36,112 bases of DNA from Acidimicrobiia bacterium (GTDB taxonomy: Bacteria; Actinomycetota; Acidimicrobiia; Acidimicrobiales; Bin134), in assembly GCA_022826705.1 (NCBI GenBank), contig JAJDUJ010000013.1, forward strand, positions 1 through 36,112. Direction: 5' to 3'. The notes under the pieces are model-generated. The model was not told where the DNA came from. It was given only the letters and a program-made list of their open reading frames with translations, and did no database searches. Shown here piece by piece: positions 23,765 to 30,982 of the stretch. A program made the translations under genes and the position numbers. The stretch's first letter is position 1, and the number at the start of each line of letters is the position of its first letter.

Positions 23765-24369
23765 AGCACGGCGATGAGCCCGGCGATGGGCCCGAACTTC
23801 TTGGCCGCCGGCGGGCCAGCGACATCCAGCAGGTCTACTGCTTCGGGCTCGGGACTGGACACGGGCCTAACGCCGGAGTCGTCGGCGGAAGCGTCCGGCT
23901 CGGAGGAGGCATCATCGGATGAGGAGTCTGAAAGCATGGTCTCCAGATTATCGGCAAACTGATCCATGATCTTGGCGCTCACATCAGGGATCAGGTTGCG
24001 GCCGATCTGAGCCACCTTGCCGGTGATTTTGAGGTCGGTGGTAACCCCGACTTTGGTCCGATCGTCACCCAGCGCCTCCACCGTGGCGGTGATTGTTGCG
24101 CTGGCATTCCCCTGTCCCCGGGTCTCGCGGCCCTCGGCCAGAATGACCACCTGCATGGCGTCTTGATTGCGTTCGGTGAACGTGGCCTTCCCCTTGTACT
24201 GGGCGTTGACCGGCCCGACCTTGACCTTGACCACGCCCCGGTACTCCTCACCCTCGATCTCGGTGAGCTGGGCACCGGGCAAACAGGGGGCAATTCGCTC
24301 CACGTCATTGAATGCGGCCCAAACATCGCTGGCCGAGGCGTTGACCTCGATCTCGTTGCTCATTTCCAT
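23716..24369 (-). CDS. coxG: CoxG-like SRPBCC protein with C-terminal membrane anchor
   Basis: The 217-aa protein begins with an SRPBCC (START-like) domain of about 150 residues, containing the CoxG-typical PCLPGAQLTEIEG and QIGRNLIPDVSAKIMDQFA. An acidic, Ser/Asp-rich linker (about 145-185) follows, then a hydrophobic helix (about 191-208) and a Lys/Arg-rich tail RRKKKKG. CoxG is thought to attach CO dehydrogenase to the cytoplasmic membrane, and this architecture fits such a tether. A GGAGGA ribosome site precedes the ATG by 9 nt within a short direct repeat shared with the end of the upstream gene. It ends within the start of the DUF501 gene. Confidence 0.88.
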   Translation of the reverse strand: MEMSNEIEVNASASDVWAAFNDVERIAPCLPGAQLTEIEGEEYRGVVKVKVGPVNAQYKGKATFTERNQDAMQVVILAEGRETRGQGNASATITATVEALGDDRTKVGVTTDLKITGKVAQIGRNLIPDVSAKIMDQFADNLETMLSDSSSDDASSEPDASADDSGVRPVSSPEPEAVDLLDVAGPPAAKKFGPIAGLIAVLWIIRKLFKRRKKKKG

Positions 24370-24429
24370 GCTTGCAAGTCCTCCACAGTCACATCGATTC
24401 CGAACACTTCAAGACCATGCTTGCAAGTC
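24366..24429. repeat. 15-bp direct repeat, 49 bp apart, at the coxG start and nucleotidyltransferase end
   Basis: CCATGCTTGCAAGTC occurs at 24366-24380 and again at 24415-24429. The second copy encodes the last codons of the nucleotidyltransferase (DLQAW), and the first spans the coxG start. Read on the minus strand, the short segment around the first copy also encodes TVEDLQAWK then stop, echoing TVQDLQAWS of the neighbour. The first copy holds the coxG ribosome site. Confidence 0.75.
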
Positions 24430-24966
24430 TTGAACAGTGTCAAAATCCACCGGTTCTCCAGCACAGGATACTTCCGTAACCTGCTCGGGCCTCATTTGCA
24501 TGAGCATTCTGGCCCCCACATCCCCGCTAGTGGGCAGCAGCGGCCAAACCGCCGCCCCCAGCTTCACCGGGGGGCTGCGGCGCCCCTCATAAACGGCGGT
24601 TACCAGATCGCCCTCGGCCTCAGCCACCGCCTGCCACGACTCAGCCCCCACGAGGGGCTGGTCGCCCAGCCCGATCACCACCGCGTCGTGACCGTCATTC
24701 TCGGCGGTGAACACCCCAGCCCGCAGCGAGGTGGCTTGGCCCAGCTCCCATGAGTGGTTCTCCACCAGCACCACCCCATCGGGGATCAGGTCGCGCAACT
24801 CCACCGCCCCGGTCACGATGTACACCGCGTCGAGCCCGGCCTCCAGCGCGGCATCGAGGGCGTGTTGCACCACGGTCTTGCCTCGAAACGGGGCTCGCAG
24901 CTTGTGGGTGTCTCCCCCGAAACGGGTGCCAGCACCTGCGGCCAGCACAATGGCGGCGGCGGTCAT
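24409..24966 (-). CDS. MobA/MocA-like molybdopterin cofactor nucleotidyltransferase
   Basis: The 185-aa protein starts with the NTP-transferase signature IVLAAGAGTRFGG and K22 in THKLRAPF, followed by VVQHALDAAL. Mid-protein GLGDQPLV is the usual metal and nucleotide-binding site, and PVKLG lies nearer the C-terminus. MocA adds CMP and MobA adds GMP to the molybdenum cofactor. CO dehydrogenase uses the cytidine form, so MocA-type activity fits the context. The gene lies 34 nt after the DUF3179 gene and 39 nt before coxG. It supports a molybdenum-hydroxylase role for the operon even though the catalytic subunit is missing here. Confidence 0.88.
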   Translation of the reverse strand: MTAAAIVLAAGAGTRFGGDTHKLRAPFRGKTVVQHALDAALEAGLDAVYIVTGAVELRDLIPDGVVLVENHSWELGQATSLRAGVFTAENDGHDAVVIGLGDQPLVGAESWQAVAEAEGDLVTAVYEGRRSPPVKLGAAVWPLLPTSGDVGARMLMQMRPEQVTEVSCAGEPVDFDTVQDLQAWS

Positions 24967-25000
24967 GGCCGCGCCCCATCAATCAGATCGGTTTCGATGG

Positions 25001-26305
25001 TCATGGTCCGAAAACCTCGCCATTGGGGTGGAACGCCGACCAGGCGAACCAGAACTCGTTGGTGTGTACTACCGGGACGAGGCTGGCCCCCTCCAACTCC
25101 CCTTCGACCGCTTGGCCGAGCACGTTCCAGATCGAGCCGGTGCGGTTGTCGGCAAAGCGTCCGTTGCCTAAGGGTGAGAACTCAAGCGGCTCACCGTCGA
25201 CCCGCCGGTCGAAGGCCAGAGCCGCCCCCACGTCCGCGCCGCCCGCAGTGACGGGGGAATCCAGCGCGTCGGCGGTGCCCGGCGACCACAGCACCACCAC
25301 TGGAACCCCGGCCACGGTGTCGTTGACCGCTTCGTTGGCCTGCACCACGCTGAACGGGTAGGCCTTGTCATGGTCGTTCACCGTCACCCCGACGGTGCGC
25401 TCCAGCGCGGGGTAGCGATCATCCAGGATGGTGGAGTCGAAGAACCCGGGAATCGGGGCCGACCGGGAGGTGTACTGCACATAGGGATTGCGGCCATAGC
25501 TGCTGGCGGGACGGTCGGGCGGCGCCAGCACCACCCCATCGGGATAGCCGGCCTTGAAGTCTCCCCAAGACACGATGGCCGATGGAATCACGTCCAGGCG
25601 GCGGCCGGCGAAGGCTCCCACCAACCCCTCCCCGCCGATCTGCTGCCACAGCGACTCGGTGGCGTCGTCCCACATCACCAGGTCGCTGTGGCGCAGCAGC
25701 CCCGAGGTGCCGAACCGCAGGCGCTGACCGTTTACCACCGGATCGAACACCAAAGCGCTGTTACACAGCGGGCAGTAGGTGACCAGCACCGGTCGGCCAT
25801 CGATCTCGTCGTTGACAATCTCATGGACGATGAGCATGGCGAGCGGATAGAAGCGGGCGGTGTCCCCCACAACCAGCAGCAGGCCAGGTTCGGGGTCTGA
25901 CCACCCGGCCTCCGATGCCGCGGCGAATTCGGGATCGTCGATGGGCGGGATGCGGTCGCGGATGGGGATCACCTGGATGCCGATGCGCAGTTCGTCGAGG
26001 TCGATGGTGCGGGTGGACCAGTCGGTGGCCCAGCCACCCGACACGTAGGCCAGATCCCCGGTAGGACCGTCGCCGCCGGTGATCACCTGAGGGGTAGGAA
26101 GGGCAGGAATCGGTGCAGATGTGGGGGAGATATCGGTAACAGCCGTCGCCGTGGACCCCGCGGTGGGGTCGGGCACCTGGGTTGCGTCGACTACTGCGGT
26201 GGCAGTGGGCGATTGCGGAGCGGCGGTGGGGTCGGCGGTCGGATCAGAGCTGCCACAGGCCGAGAGCACCAGCGCCGCCGCTACCAGCGGGGCGAGATGC
26301 TTCAT
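25001..26305 (-). CDS. DUF3179-domain lipoprotein
   Basis: The 434-aa precursor has a lipoprotein signal: a short basic N-terminus, a hydrophobic run, and the lipobox LSAC with Cys17, followed by a Thr/Ala/Pro-rich linker to about residue 80. The remaining sequence is a DUF3179 domain with LVTYCPLCNSALVF near residue 182, whose CPLC pair could bind metal or form a disulfide, and SLWQQIGGEGLVG near residue 224. The function is unknown; mature protein should sit outside the membrane. Its ATG overlaps the stop of the XdhC-family gene by 4 nt. Its presence inside a cox accessory operon is unusual and suggests an extracellular partner or redox role. Confidence 0.85.
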   Translation of the reverse strand: MKHLAPLVAAALVLSACGSSDPTADPTAAPQSPTATAVVDATQVPDPTAGSTATAVTDISPTSAPIPALPTPQVITGGDGPTGDLAYVSGGWATDWSTRTIDLDELRIGIQVIPIRDRIPPIDDPEFAAASEAGWSDPEPGLLLVVGDTARFYPLAMLIVHEIVNDEIDGRPVLVTYCPLCNSALVFDPVVNGQRLRFGTSGLLRHSDLVMWDDATESLWQQIGGEGLVGAFAGRRLDVIPSAIVSWGDFKAGYPDGVVLAPPDRPASSYGRNPYVQYTSRSAPIPGFFDSTILDDRYPALERTVGVTVNDHDKAYPFSVVQANEAVNDTVAGVPVVVLWSPGTADALDSPVTAGGADVGAALAFDRRVDGEPLEFSPLGNGRFADNRTGSIWNVLGQAVEGELEGASLVPVVHTNEFWFAWSAFHPNGEVFGP

Positions 26306-27102
26306 CCCTCAGCCGGTTGGCGGTGGATGGGGCCTTCGCTGTCGCGCAGCGACGGAGCGACGTGGCCAGTGCGGTTGGCGATGATCTCGGCGCACACCGA
26401 GATGGCGGTCTCCTCGGGGGTGCGGGAGCCGATGTCCAGCCCGATCGGGGCCATCAGCCGGTCGATTCCCTTCTGGTCTACCCCCACCTCGTGCAACCGC
26501 TCCAAGCGGGTGGCGTGAGTGCGGCGGCTGCCCATGACCCCGATGTAGCCCACGTCGGTGGCCACAGCCCGCTGCACGGCAGGCACGTCGAATTTGGGGT
26601 CGTGGGTGAGGATGCACACCGCGTCGTGGGGGCCGAGCCGGTCGCCGTAGTGGTCGAACACCTCGTCGGGCCAGGCCACCATCACCCGGTCGGCCATGGG
26701 GAACCGCTTGACGGTGGCGAACACCGAGCGGGCGTCGGCCACGATCACGTTGAACCCCAGCAGCTTGCCGGCCCGGGCCAGAGCGGCGGTGAAGTCCACC
26801 GCCCCGAAGACGAGCATGATCGGCGGAGGCGAGAACGATTCGATGAACACCGACACATCGGTCTCGCGGGCCTGACCTTCGGCGCCGTAGTGGCGCACGC
26901 CGGTGCGTCCGGCGGCCAGCTCCCCTACCGCGTCCCGGCTCACGATCCGATCGAGCTCGGGATGGCCCAGCGTGCCGAGGATGTCGCCGTCGGGCTCCAC
27001 CACCAGCTTGGCCCCGGCGTTGTGGCCCTCGATGACCGTGGCCAGCGCCACCGGCCGCTCGTCGACAATGGCCTCCCGAAGCCGGTCGTAGAGTTCGGAC
27101 AC
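26302..27102 (-). CDS. XdhC/CoxF-family molybdenum-cofactor insertion protein (full length)
   Basis: The 266-aa protein has an N-terminal region resembling XdhC_CoxI and a C-terminal Rossmann domain. That domain carries LVFGAVDFTAALARAG near residue 97 and VILTHDPKFD-like and GVMGSRRTHATRL stretches further on, typical of XdhC_C. XdhC proteins bind the molybdenum cofactor and promote its sulfuration and insertion into molybdenum hydroxylases. The start is GTG at 27100-27102, 2 nt after the stop of the small XdhC-like gene; the DUF3179 gene overlaps its end. The Rossmann glycine motif is GAVDF rather than the more common GAG. Confidence 0.88.
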   Translation of the reverse strand: MSELYDRLREAIVDERPVALATVIEGHNAGAKLVVEPDGDILGTLGHPELDRIVSRDAVGELAAGRTGVRHYGAEGQARETDVSVFIESFSPPPIMLVFGAVDFTAALARAGKLLGFNVIVADARSVFATVKRFPMADRVMVAWPDEVFDHYGDRLGPHDAVCILTHDPKFDVPAVQRAVATDVGYIGVMGSRRTHATRLERLHEVGVDQKGIDRLMAPIGLDIGSRTPEETAISVCAEIIANRTGHVAPSLRDSEGPIHRQPAEG

Positions 27103-27104
27103 GG

Positions 27105-27419
27105 CTACCAGTCCAGCGGCTCGATGAACAGGTGGATGGTGCCCCCGCAGGTGAGCCCTACCGCGAAGGCCTCGTCGTCGCTGTAGCCGAAGCTGACCAT
27201 CCGCCGCTCACCGGTTTCAAGGATGTCGAGGGCCTCGGCCACTACCGCGCCTTCCACGCAACCGCCCGATACCGACCCGATCACGTCGCCGTTGTCGCTG
27301 ACTGCCATGGCCGCGCCGGGGTCTCGGGGGCCGGAGCCCTCCACGTTGACCACCCGGGCCAACGCCACTTGCCGGCCTTCGGCCCGCCAAGTGTTCAAGT
27401 CGGCCAAGATCTCTTTCAT
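27105..27419 (-). CDS. XdhC/CoxI N-terminal-domain protein (small)
   Basis: The 104-aa protein corresponds to the XdhC_CoxI N-terminal domain alone. It shows VEGSGPRDPGAAM (residues 28-40), the Cys-containing GSVSGGCVEGAV near residue 48, and LTCGGTIHLF near residue 88. The conserved Cys in SGGCVE and CGG are candidates for cofactor handling. Its ATG overlaps the VWA-gene stop by 4 nt. Paired with the next gene it resembles the split CoxI/CoxF arrangement of cox operons, so the two probably work together on the same molybdenum enzyme. Confidence 0.88.
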   Translation of the reverse strand: MKEILADLNTWRAEGRQVALARVVNVEGSGPRDPGAAMAVSDNGDVIGSVSGGCVEGAVVAEALDILETGERRMVSFGYSDDEAFAVGLTCGGTIHLFIEPLDW

Positions 27420-28570
27420 CCAGATGCTCCGATCAGAAGAGATGGTTCCGCCGGGGCCTGGTCGTCGGCCAGCACCGCGGCGAGGCGCTCCAACGAATGC
27501 AGCGAATGGCCCTCGATGAAGTCGTCGATGTGGGGCAGGGCGGCGGCCATACCCTGGGCCAAGGGCTGGTATCCGGGGGTGGCCTTCAGCGGATTCACCC
27601 ACACGAGTCTATGGGTCACCCGGTGCAATCGGGCCATCTGCTCGGCCATCACCTCGGGGCTCCCCCGATCCCAGCCGTCGCTCAAGATGACCACGGTGGC
27701 ACCCCGGGCCATGCCCCGGATGCCCCACAGATCGTTGAATTCGGCCAGGGTGTCGCCCAGGCGGGTGCCGCCCGACCAGTCGCTTACCGCATCGGCTGCC
27801 TCACTCAGCGCCCGGTCGGGATCCCGTGATGACAACTCCCGGGTGATGCGGGTCAGCCGAGTGCCGATGGTGAACACCTCCACACGGCGCCGGCCCACCA
27901 CCGCGGCGTGGACAAAGCGGATGAGGGCACGGGCATACGACTCCATCGACCCGGAGATGTCCAGCAACAGCACCACCCGGCGAAGTCGCTCCCCAGGCTC
28001 GGTGTACCAGCGCCGCACCGGCTCCCCCCCGCTTCGGATGGCGGCCCGCACCGTGCGGCGCAGCTCGGGATGCCCGGCGGTGCGGTGGGTGCGGCGGCGG
28101 CGACGGGATCGGCGGGTGCCGCCGATGCGGGCCATGGCCGCCATGAGCCGGTGGGCCTCGTCGAGCTCGTCGTCGGTGAAATCGGCGAAGTCCTTGTCGC
28201 GTAGCACCTCGTGGCGGCTCCAGCGCAGGGTGAGGGTGGGATCACCGGGGTCTTCGTCGCCCCCGTCGTCTTCGGCCTCGTCGTCACCGTCGTCGTCCAC
28301 CACCAGGGTGATGGGCTGGGTGACCTCAACTACCGGAGTGGCCACCAGCTGTTGTCCGCCGTAGTAGGCATCGAAGATCTTGTCGTAGAGCTCGATGTCG
28401 TCAGGCTCGGTCACCAGGGTGGCCCGGCCGGCCCAGTACACCGAGCTGCGCTGCTCTAGTCCTACCGCGCCGAGGGCCTGGTAGTAGTTGACCGACGACC
28501 CCACGGCCACATCGATACCCGCGCCTCGAAGGGCGTTTACGAAACCAACCGCGACTTCGTCAGCCTGCAC
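27416..28570 (-). CDS. VWA-domain protein, CoxE-like
   Basis: The 384-aa protein has an N-terminal region typical of CoxE, an acidic low-complexity stretch (about residues 90-110, Asp/Glu/Gly) and a basic stretch RRSRRRRRTH near residue 150. A C-terminal von Willebrand A domain follows, with MIDAS motif LLDISGSM. CoxE works with the MoxR-type ATPase CoxD in maturing the active site of molybdenum hydroxylases. The start is uncertain: GTG at 28568-28570 has an AGG 9 nt upstream, and a TTG two codons earlier is also possible. It overlaps the ATPase gene by 11 nt and is coupled to the small XdhC-like gene. Confidence 0.9.
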   Translation of the reverse strand: MQADEVAVGFVNALRGAGIDVAVGSSVNYYQALGAVGLEQRSSVYWAGRATLVTEPDDIELYDKIFDAYYGGQQLVATPVVEVTQPITLVVDDDGDDEAEDDGGDEDPGDPTLTLRWSRHEVLRDKDFADFTDDELDEAHRLMAAMARIGGTRRSRRRRRTHRTAGHPELRRTVRAAIRSGGEPVRRWYTEPGERLRRVVLLLDISGSMESYARALIRFVHAAVVGRRRVEVFTIGTRLTRITRELSSRDPDRALSEAADAVSDWSGGTRLGDTLAEFNDLWGIRGMARGATVVILSDGWDRGSPEVMAEQMARLHRVTHRLVWVNPLKATPGYQPLAQGMAAALPHIDDFIEGHSLHSLERLAAVLADDQAPAEPSLLIGASG

Positions 28571-29474
28571 GGGCAATGGCCTGGTCGATCAGGCCGGCGA
28601 TACCCTGGTCGACTACCCGCTGCTGGTCTTCCCGGTACTTGAGTACCGATCCCAGGCTGGCCTGGGTGATCTCAGGGGTCAGCTCGGCGGCGCCGAGTCG
28701 GCCCAGCGCCAGACTCCAATCGATGCTCTCGGCTACGCCAGGAGGCTTGTACAGGCCCAGCTCTCGGAAGGTGGCCACCGCAGCGGCCACCTGCCGGGCC
28801 AAGAGCTCGCTCACCCCGGGCGCCCTCCGGCCAATAATGGCCACCTCCCGCTCGAAGCCGGGATGCTCCACCCAGTGGTACAGGCACCGCCGCTTGAGCG
28901 CGTCGTGCACGTCGCGGGTGCGGTTGGAGGTGATGATGACCCGGGGGGGCGTGGTGGCCGCGAACCGGCCGATCTCGGGCACGGTCACCGCGTAGTCCGA
29001 CAGGATCTCCAGCAGGAACGCCTCAAACTCGTCGTCAGCCCGGTCTACCTCGTCGATCAACAGCACCGGGGGCGGGCCCTCGACACCGGCGATGGCCCGC
29101 AGCAGGGGGCGTCTGATGAGAAAGCGCTCCGAGTACAGCTCATCTTCCAGGGCATCGGCGGTCTCCCGGGTGGCGCCGCCGGTGGCCTCTGCCGTGCGCA
29201 GGTGCAGGAGCTGGCGGGAGTAGTCCCACTCGTACACCGCCTGGGCAACGTCGATTCCCTCGTAGCACTGGAGGCGGATCAGCTCCCCGCCGGTCCAGGC
29301 GGCCAGGGCATTGGCCGTCTCGGTCTTGCCCACGCCGGGCTCGCCCTCTAGAAGCAGAGGGCGGTTCAGGGTCATGGCCAAGAACACGGCGGTGGCCAAC
29401 CCCTCGTCGGCCAGGTAGTCACAGCCCGCCAGCCCGTCGGCCACTTCGGCAGCCGTTACGGGCTCAGAACTCAT
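28560..29474 (-). CDS. MoxR-family AAA+ ATPase, CoxD-like
   Basis: The 304-aa ATPase has Walker A GEPGVGKT near residue 44, Walker B VLLIDEVDRAD near residue 133, sensor-1 Asn in ITSNRTRD, and an arginine-rich KRRCLYHWV segment near 190. This is the compact MoxR fold. In cox operons the CoxD homologue remodels the apo-enzyme to build the Mo-S-Cu centre, partnering the VWA protein downstream. It starts 48 nt after the coxM stop and overlaps the VWA gene. The family and pairing are clear. The precise client cannot be named because no large subunit is encoded here. Confidence 0.92.
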   Translation of the reverse strand: MSSEPVTAAEVADGLAGCDYLADEGLATAVFLAMTLNRPLLLEGEPGVGKTETANALAAWTGGELIRLQCYEGIDVAQAVYEWDYSRQLLHLRTAEATGGATRETADALEDELYSERFLIRRPLLRAIAGVEGPPPVLLIDEVDRADDEFEAFLLEILSDYAVTVPEIGRFAATTPPRVIITSNRTRDVHDALKRRCLYHWVEHPGFEREVAIIGRRAPGVSELLARQVAAAVATFRELGLYKPPGVAESIDWSLALGRLGAAELTPEITQASLGSVLKYREDQQRVVDQGIAGLIDQAIARAG

Positions 29475-29522
29475 AGCCCACCTCGGCGGCCGAAGAAGGC
29501 TGGGGGGCCCAAAGGCTGGGCG

Positions 29523-30347
29523 TTAGCGTCCAGCGGCTTCGAGCGCCCGGCGGGTGAGCACCCGGGCGAGGTGCTCGCGGTACTCGGGCCCGGCGTTCAG
29601 GTCAGATGGCGGATTGGTGCCCTCGGCCGCTGCTTCGGCCGCGTCGGAGGCCGAAGCGCCCCCGGAAAGGGCGGCTTCCACACCGGCGGCCCGGACAGGG
29701 GTGCTGTCCATGTTCACCAGCCCCACGCCGGAGTTGCCGTTGTTCACGATGGCCGAAACGCCCACGATGGCCCAGTCTTGGGCCCGGCGGTTGAACTTCT
29801 GGAAGCCCCACGTGGCGTCGGGCATCTTGGGAACCCGGATCTCGGTGAGCAGCTCGTCGTCCCCCAGAGCGGTCTCCAGGAAACCGGTGAAGAAGTCGTC
29901 GATGGCGATCTCCCGCTCGCCGCCCGGTCCCCGGGCTACCAGGGTGGCCCGCATGGCCAGCATCACCGACGGCAGGTCGGACGCGGGATCGCCGTGGGCG
30001 ATGGATCCGCCGATGGTGCCGCGGTGGCGCACTTGGGGATCGCCCACGTGGCTGGTGGCCTCGGCCAAGAGCCCGGCTTGCGACTGCACCAGCGCGCTGG
30101 TCTCCACGTCGCGGTGGCGGGTGAGGGCGCCGATGGCCAAGTGGTCGCCGGCGTCGTTGATGTAGCTGAGGTCGTCGAGGCGGCCGATGTCCACCAGCAC
30201 TGCGGGGGTGGCCAGCCGCAGCTTCATGAGCGGCAGCAGGGAGTGGCCGCCGGCCAGCAGCTTGGCCTCGTCGCCGTGCTCGGCGAGCGCAGCAAGCGCC
30301 TCTTCAGCCGATCCGGCCCGGATGTAGTCGAATGCCGCAGGAATCAT
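29523..30347 (-). CDS. coxM: CO dehydrogenase-like medium (FAD-binding) subunit
   Basis: The 274-aa protein carries the two flavin-binding signatures of the xanthine oxidase family medium subunit: [14 protein letters not shown] near residue 33 and [16 protein letters not shown] near residue 108. A C-terminal CO_deh_flav_C domain follows. It passes electrons from the iron-sulfur subunit to an acceptor. The ATG overlaps the coxS stop by 4 nt (ATGA), giving coupled expression. In-frame sequence further upstream lies within coxS. By family it could belong to a CO dehydrogenase or another molybdenum hydroxylase (for example nicotine or quinoline oxidation); the accessory set favours the CO dehydrogenase type. 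Confidence 0.92.
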   Translation of the reverse strand: MIPAAFDYIRAGSAEEALAALAEHGDEAKLLAGGHSLLPLMKLRLATPAVLVDIGRLDDLSYINDAGDHLAIGALTRHRDVETSALVQSQAGLLAEATSHVGDPQVRHRGTIGGSIAHGDPASDLPSVMLAMRATLVARGPGGEREIAIDDFFTGFLETALGDDELLTEIRVPKMPDATWGFQKFNRRAQDWAIVGVSAIVNNGNSGVGLVNMDSTPVRAAGVEAALSGGASASDAAEAAAEGTNPPSDLNAGPEYREHLARVLTRRALEAAGR

Positions 30348-30805
30348 GACGAGGCCTCCGCACAGTGCAAAACCGCTTTGACGATGTTGTGGTACCCGGT
30401 GCAGCGACAAAGGTTGCCCTCGAGGCCGATGCGAACTTCTCGCTCGGTGGGGTCGGGATTCTCATCCAGCAGCGAGACAGCGGCCATGACCATGCCCGGC
30501 GTGCAGTAACCGCACTGTAGGGCGTGGCACTGGCGGAACGACTCCTGCATGGGGTGGAGCACGTCGCCGTCGGCCAAGCCCTCGATGGTCAAGAGGTCTT
30601 GCCCGTCGGCCTGCACAGCCAGCATGGTGCAGGATTTCACCGACTCGCCGTTCACATGGATGGTGCAGGCGCCGCACGAGGAGGTGTCGCACCCGATGTT
30701 GGTGCCGGTGAGGCCAACCACGTCGCGGATGTAGTGAACCAGCAGCGTGCGCGGCTCCACGTCATGCGAGTGGCTGCCCCCGTTAATCGTTACCGTTACT
30801 TCCAC
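30344..30805 (-). CDS. coxS: CO dehydrogenase-like small [2Fe-2S] subunit
   Basis: The 153-aa protein has a plant-type ferredoxin domain with [11 protein letters not shown] near residue 38 and a further Cys near residue 59. An alpha-helical [2Fe-2S]-binding domain follows with CGYCTPGM near residue 98 and LCRCTGY near residue 131, so all eight cluster cysteines appear present. It wires the molybdenum site to the FAD subunit. The start is GTG at 30803-30805 with GGGAGGTG 2-3 nt upstream. It is the first gene of the minus-strand cox operon, divergent from the helicase gene across 177 nt. The large subunit normally encoded beside it is absent. Confidence 0.94.
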   Translation of the reverse strand: MEVTVTINGGSHSHDVEPRTLLVHYIRDVVGLTGTNIGCDTSSCGACTIHVNGESVKSCTMLAVQADGQDLLTIEGLADGDVLHPMQESFRQCHALQCGYCTPGMVMAAVSLLDENPDPTEREVRIGLEGNLCRCTGYHNIVKAVLHCAEASS

Positions 30806-30917
30806 GGCACCTCCCTATTCGTCATCCGGGTCCGCGAGGAAATCTAGTACACCCACCCCCCCTCAGGTCACCCCGGAAGCCAAGCCATGCCTGCAACTAC
30901 TTGATGACCGAACACGC

Positions 30918-30939
30918 GGTCTAGATCACGCACTAGAAC
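30918..30939. promoter_or_regulatory. Imperfect inverted repeat in the coxS-helicase intergenic region (possible operator)
   Basis: The arms GGTCTAG (30918-30924) and CTAGAAC (30933-30939) match at six of seven positions around an 8-bp spacer. It lies 44 nt before the helicase ATG and 113 nt before the coxS start, inside the 177-bp divergent gap. Another TCTAG occurs near 30843. The position suits an operator, but no cognate regulator is visible and I cannot identify core promoter boxes. Confidence 0.35.
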
Positions 30940-30982
30940 ATTACGAGTCAGACCACCAAAACACAGGAGTCTGTGGCCCGCC

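Noticed and set aside
27105..27602. Extending the small XdhC-like protein to a start at 27602
   Set aside because: The 61 additional residues are basic and lie antiparallel in frame terms within the VWA gene end; ATG at 27419 overlaps that stop as ATGA, as do other junctions in this operon.
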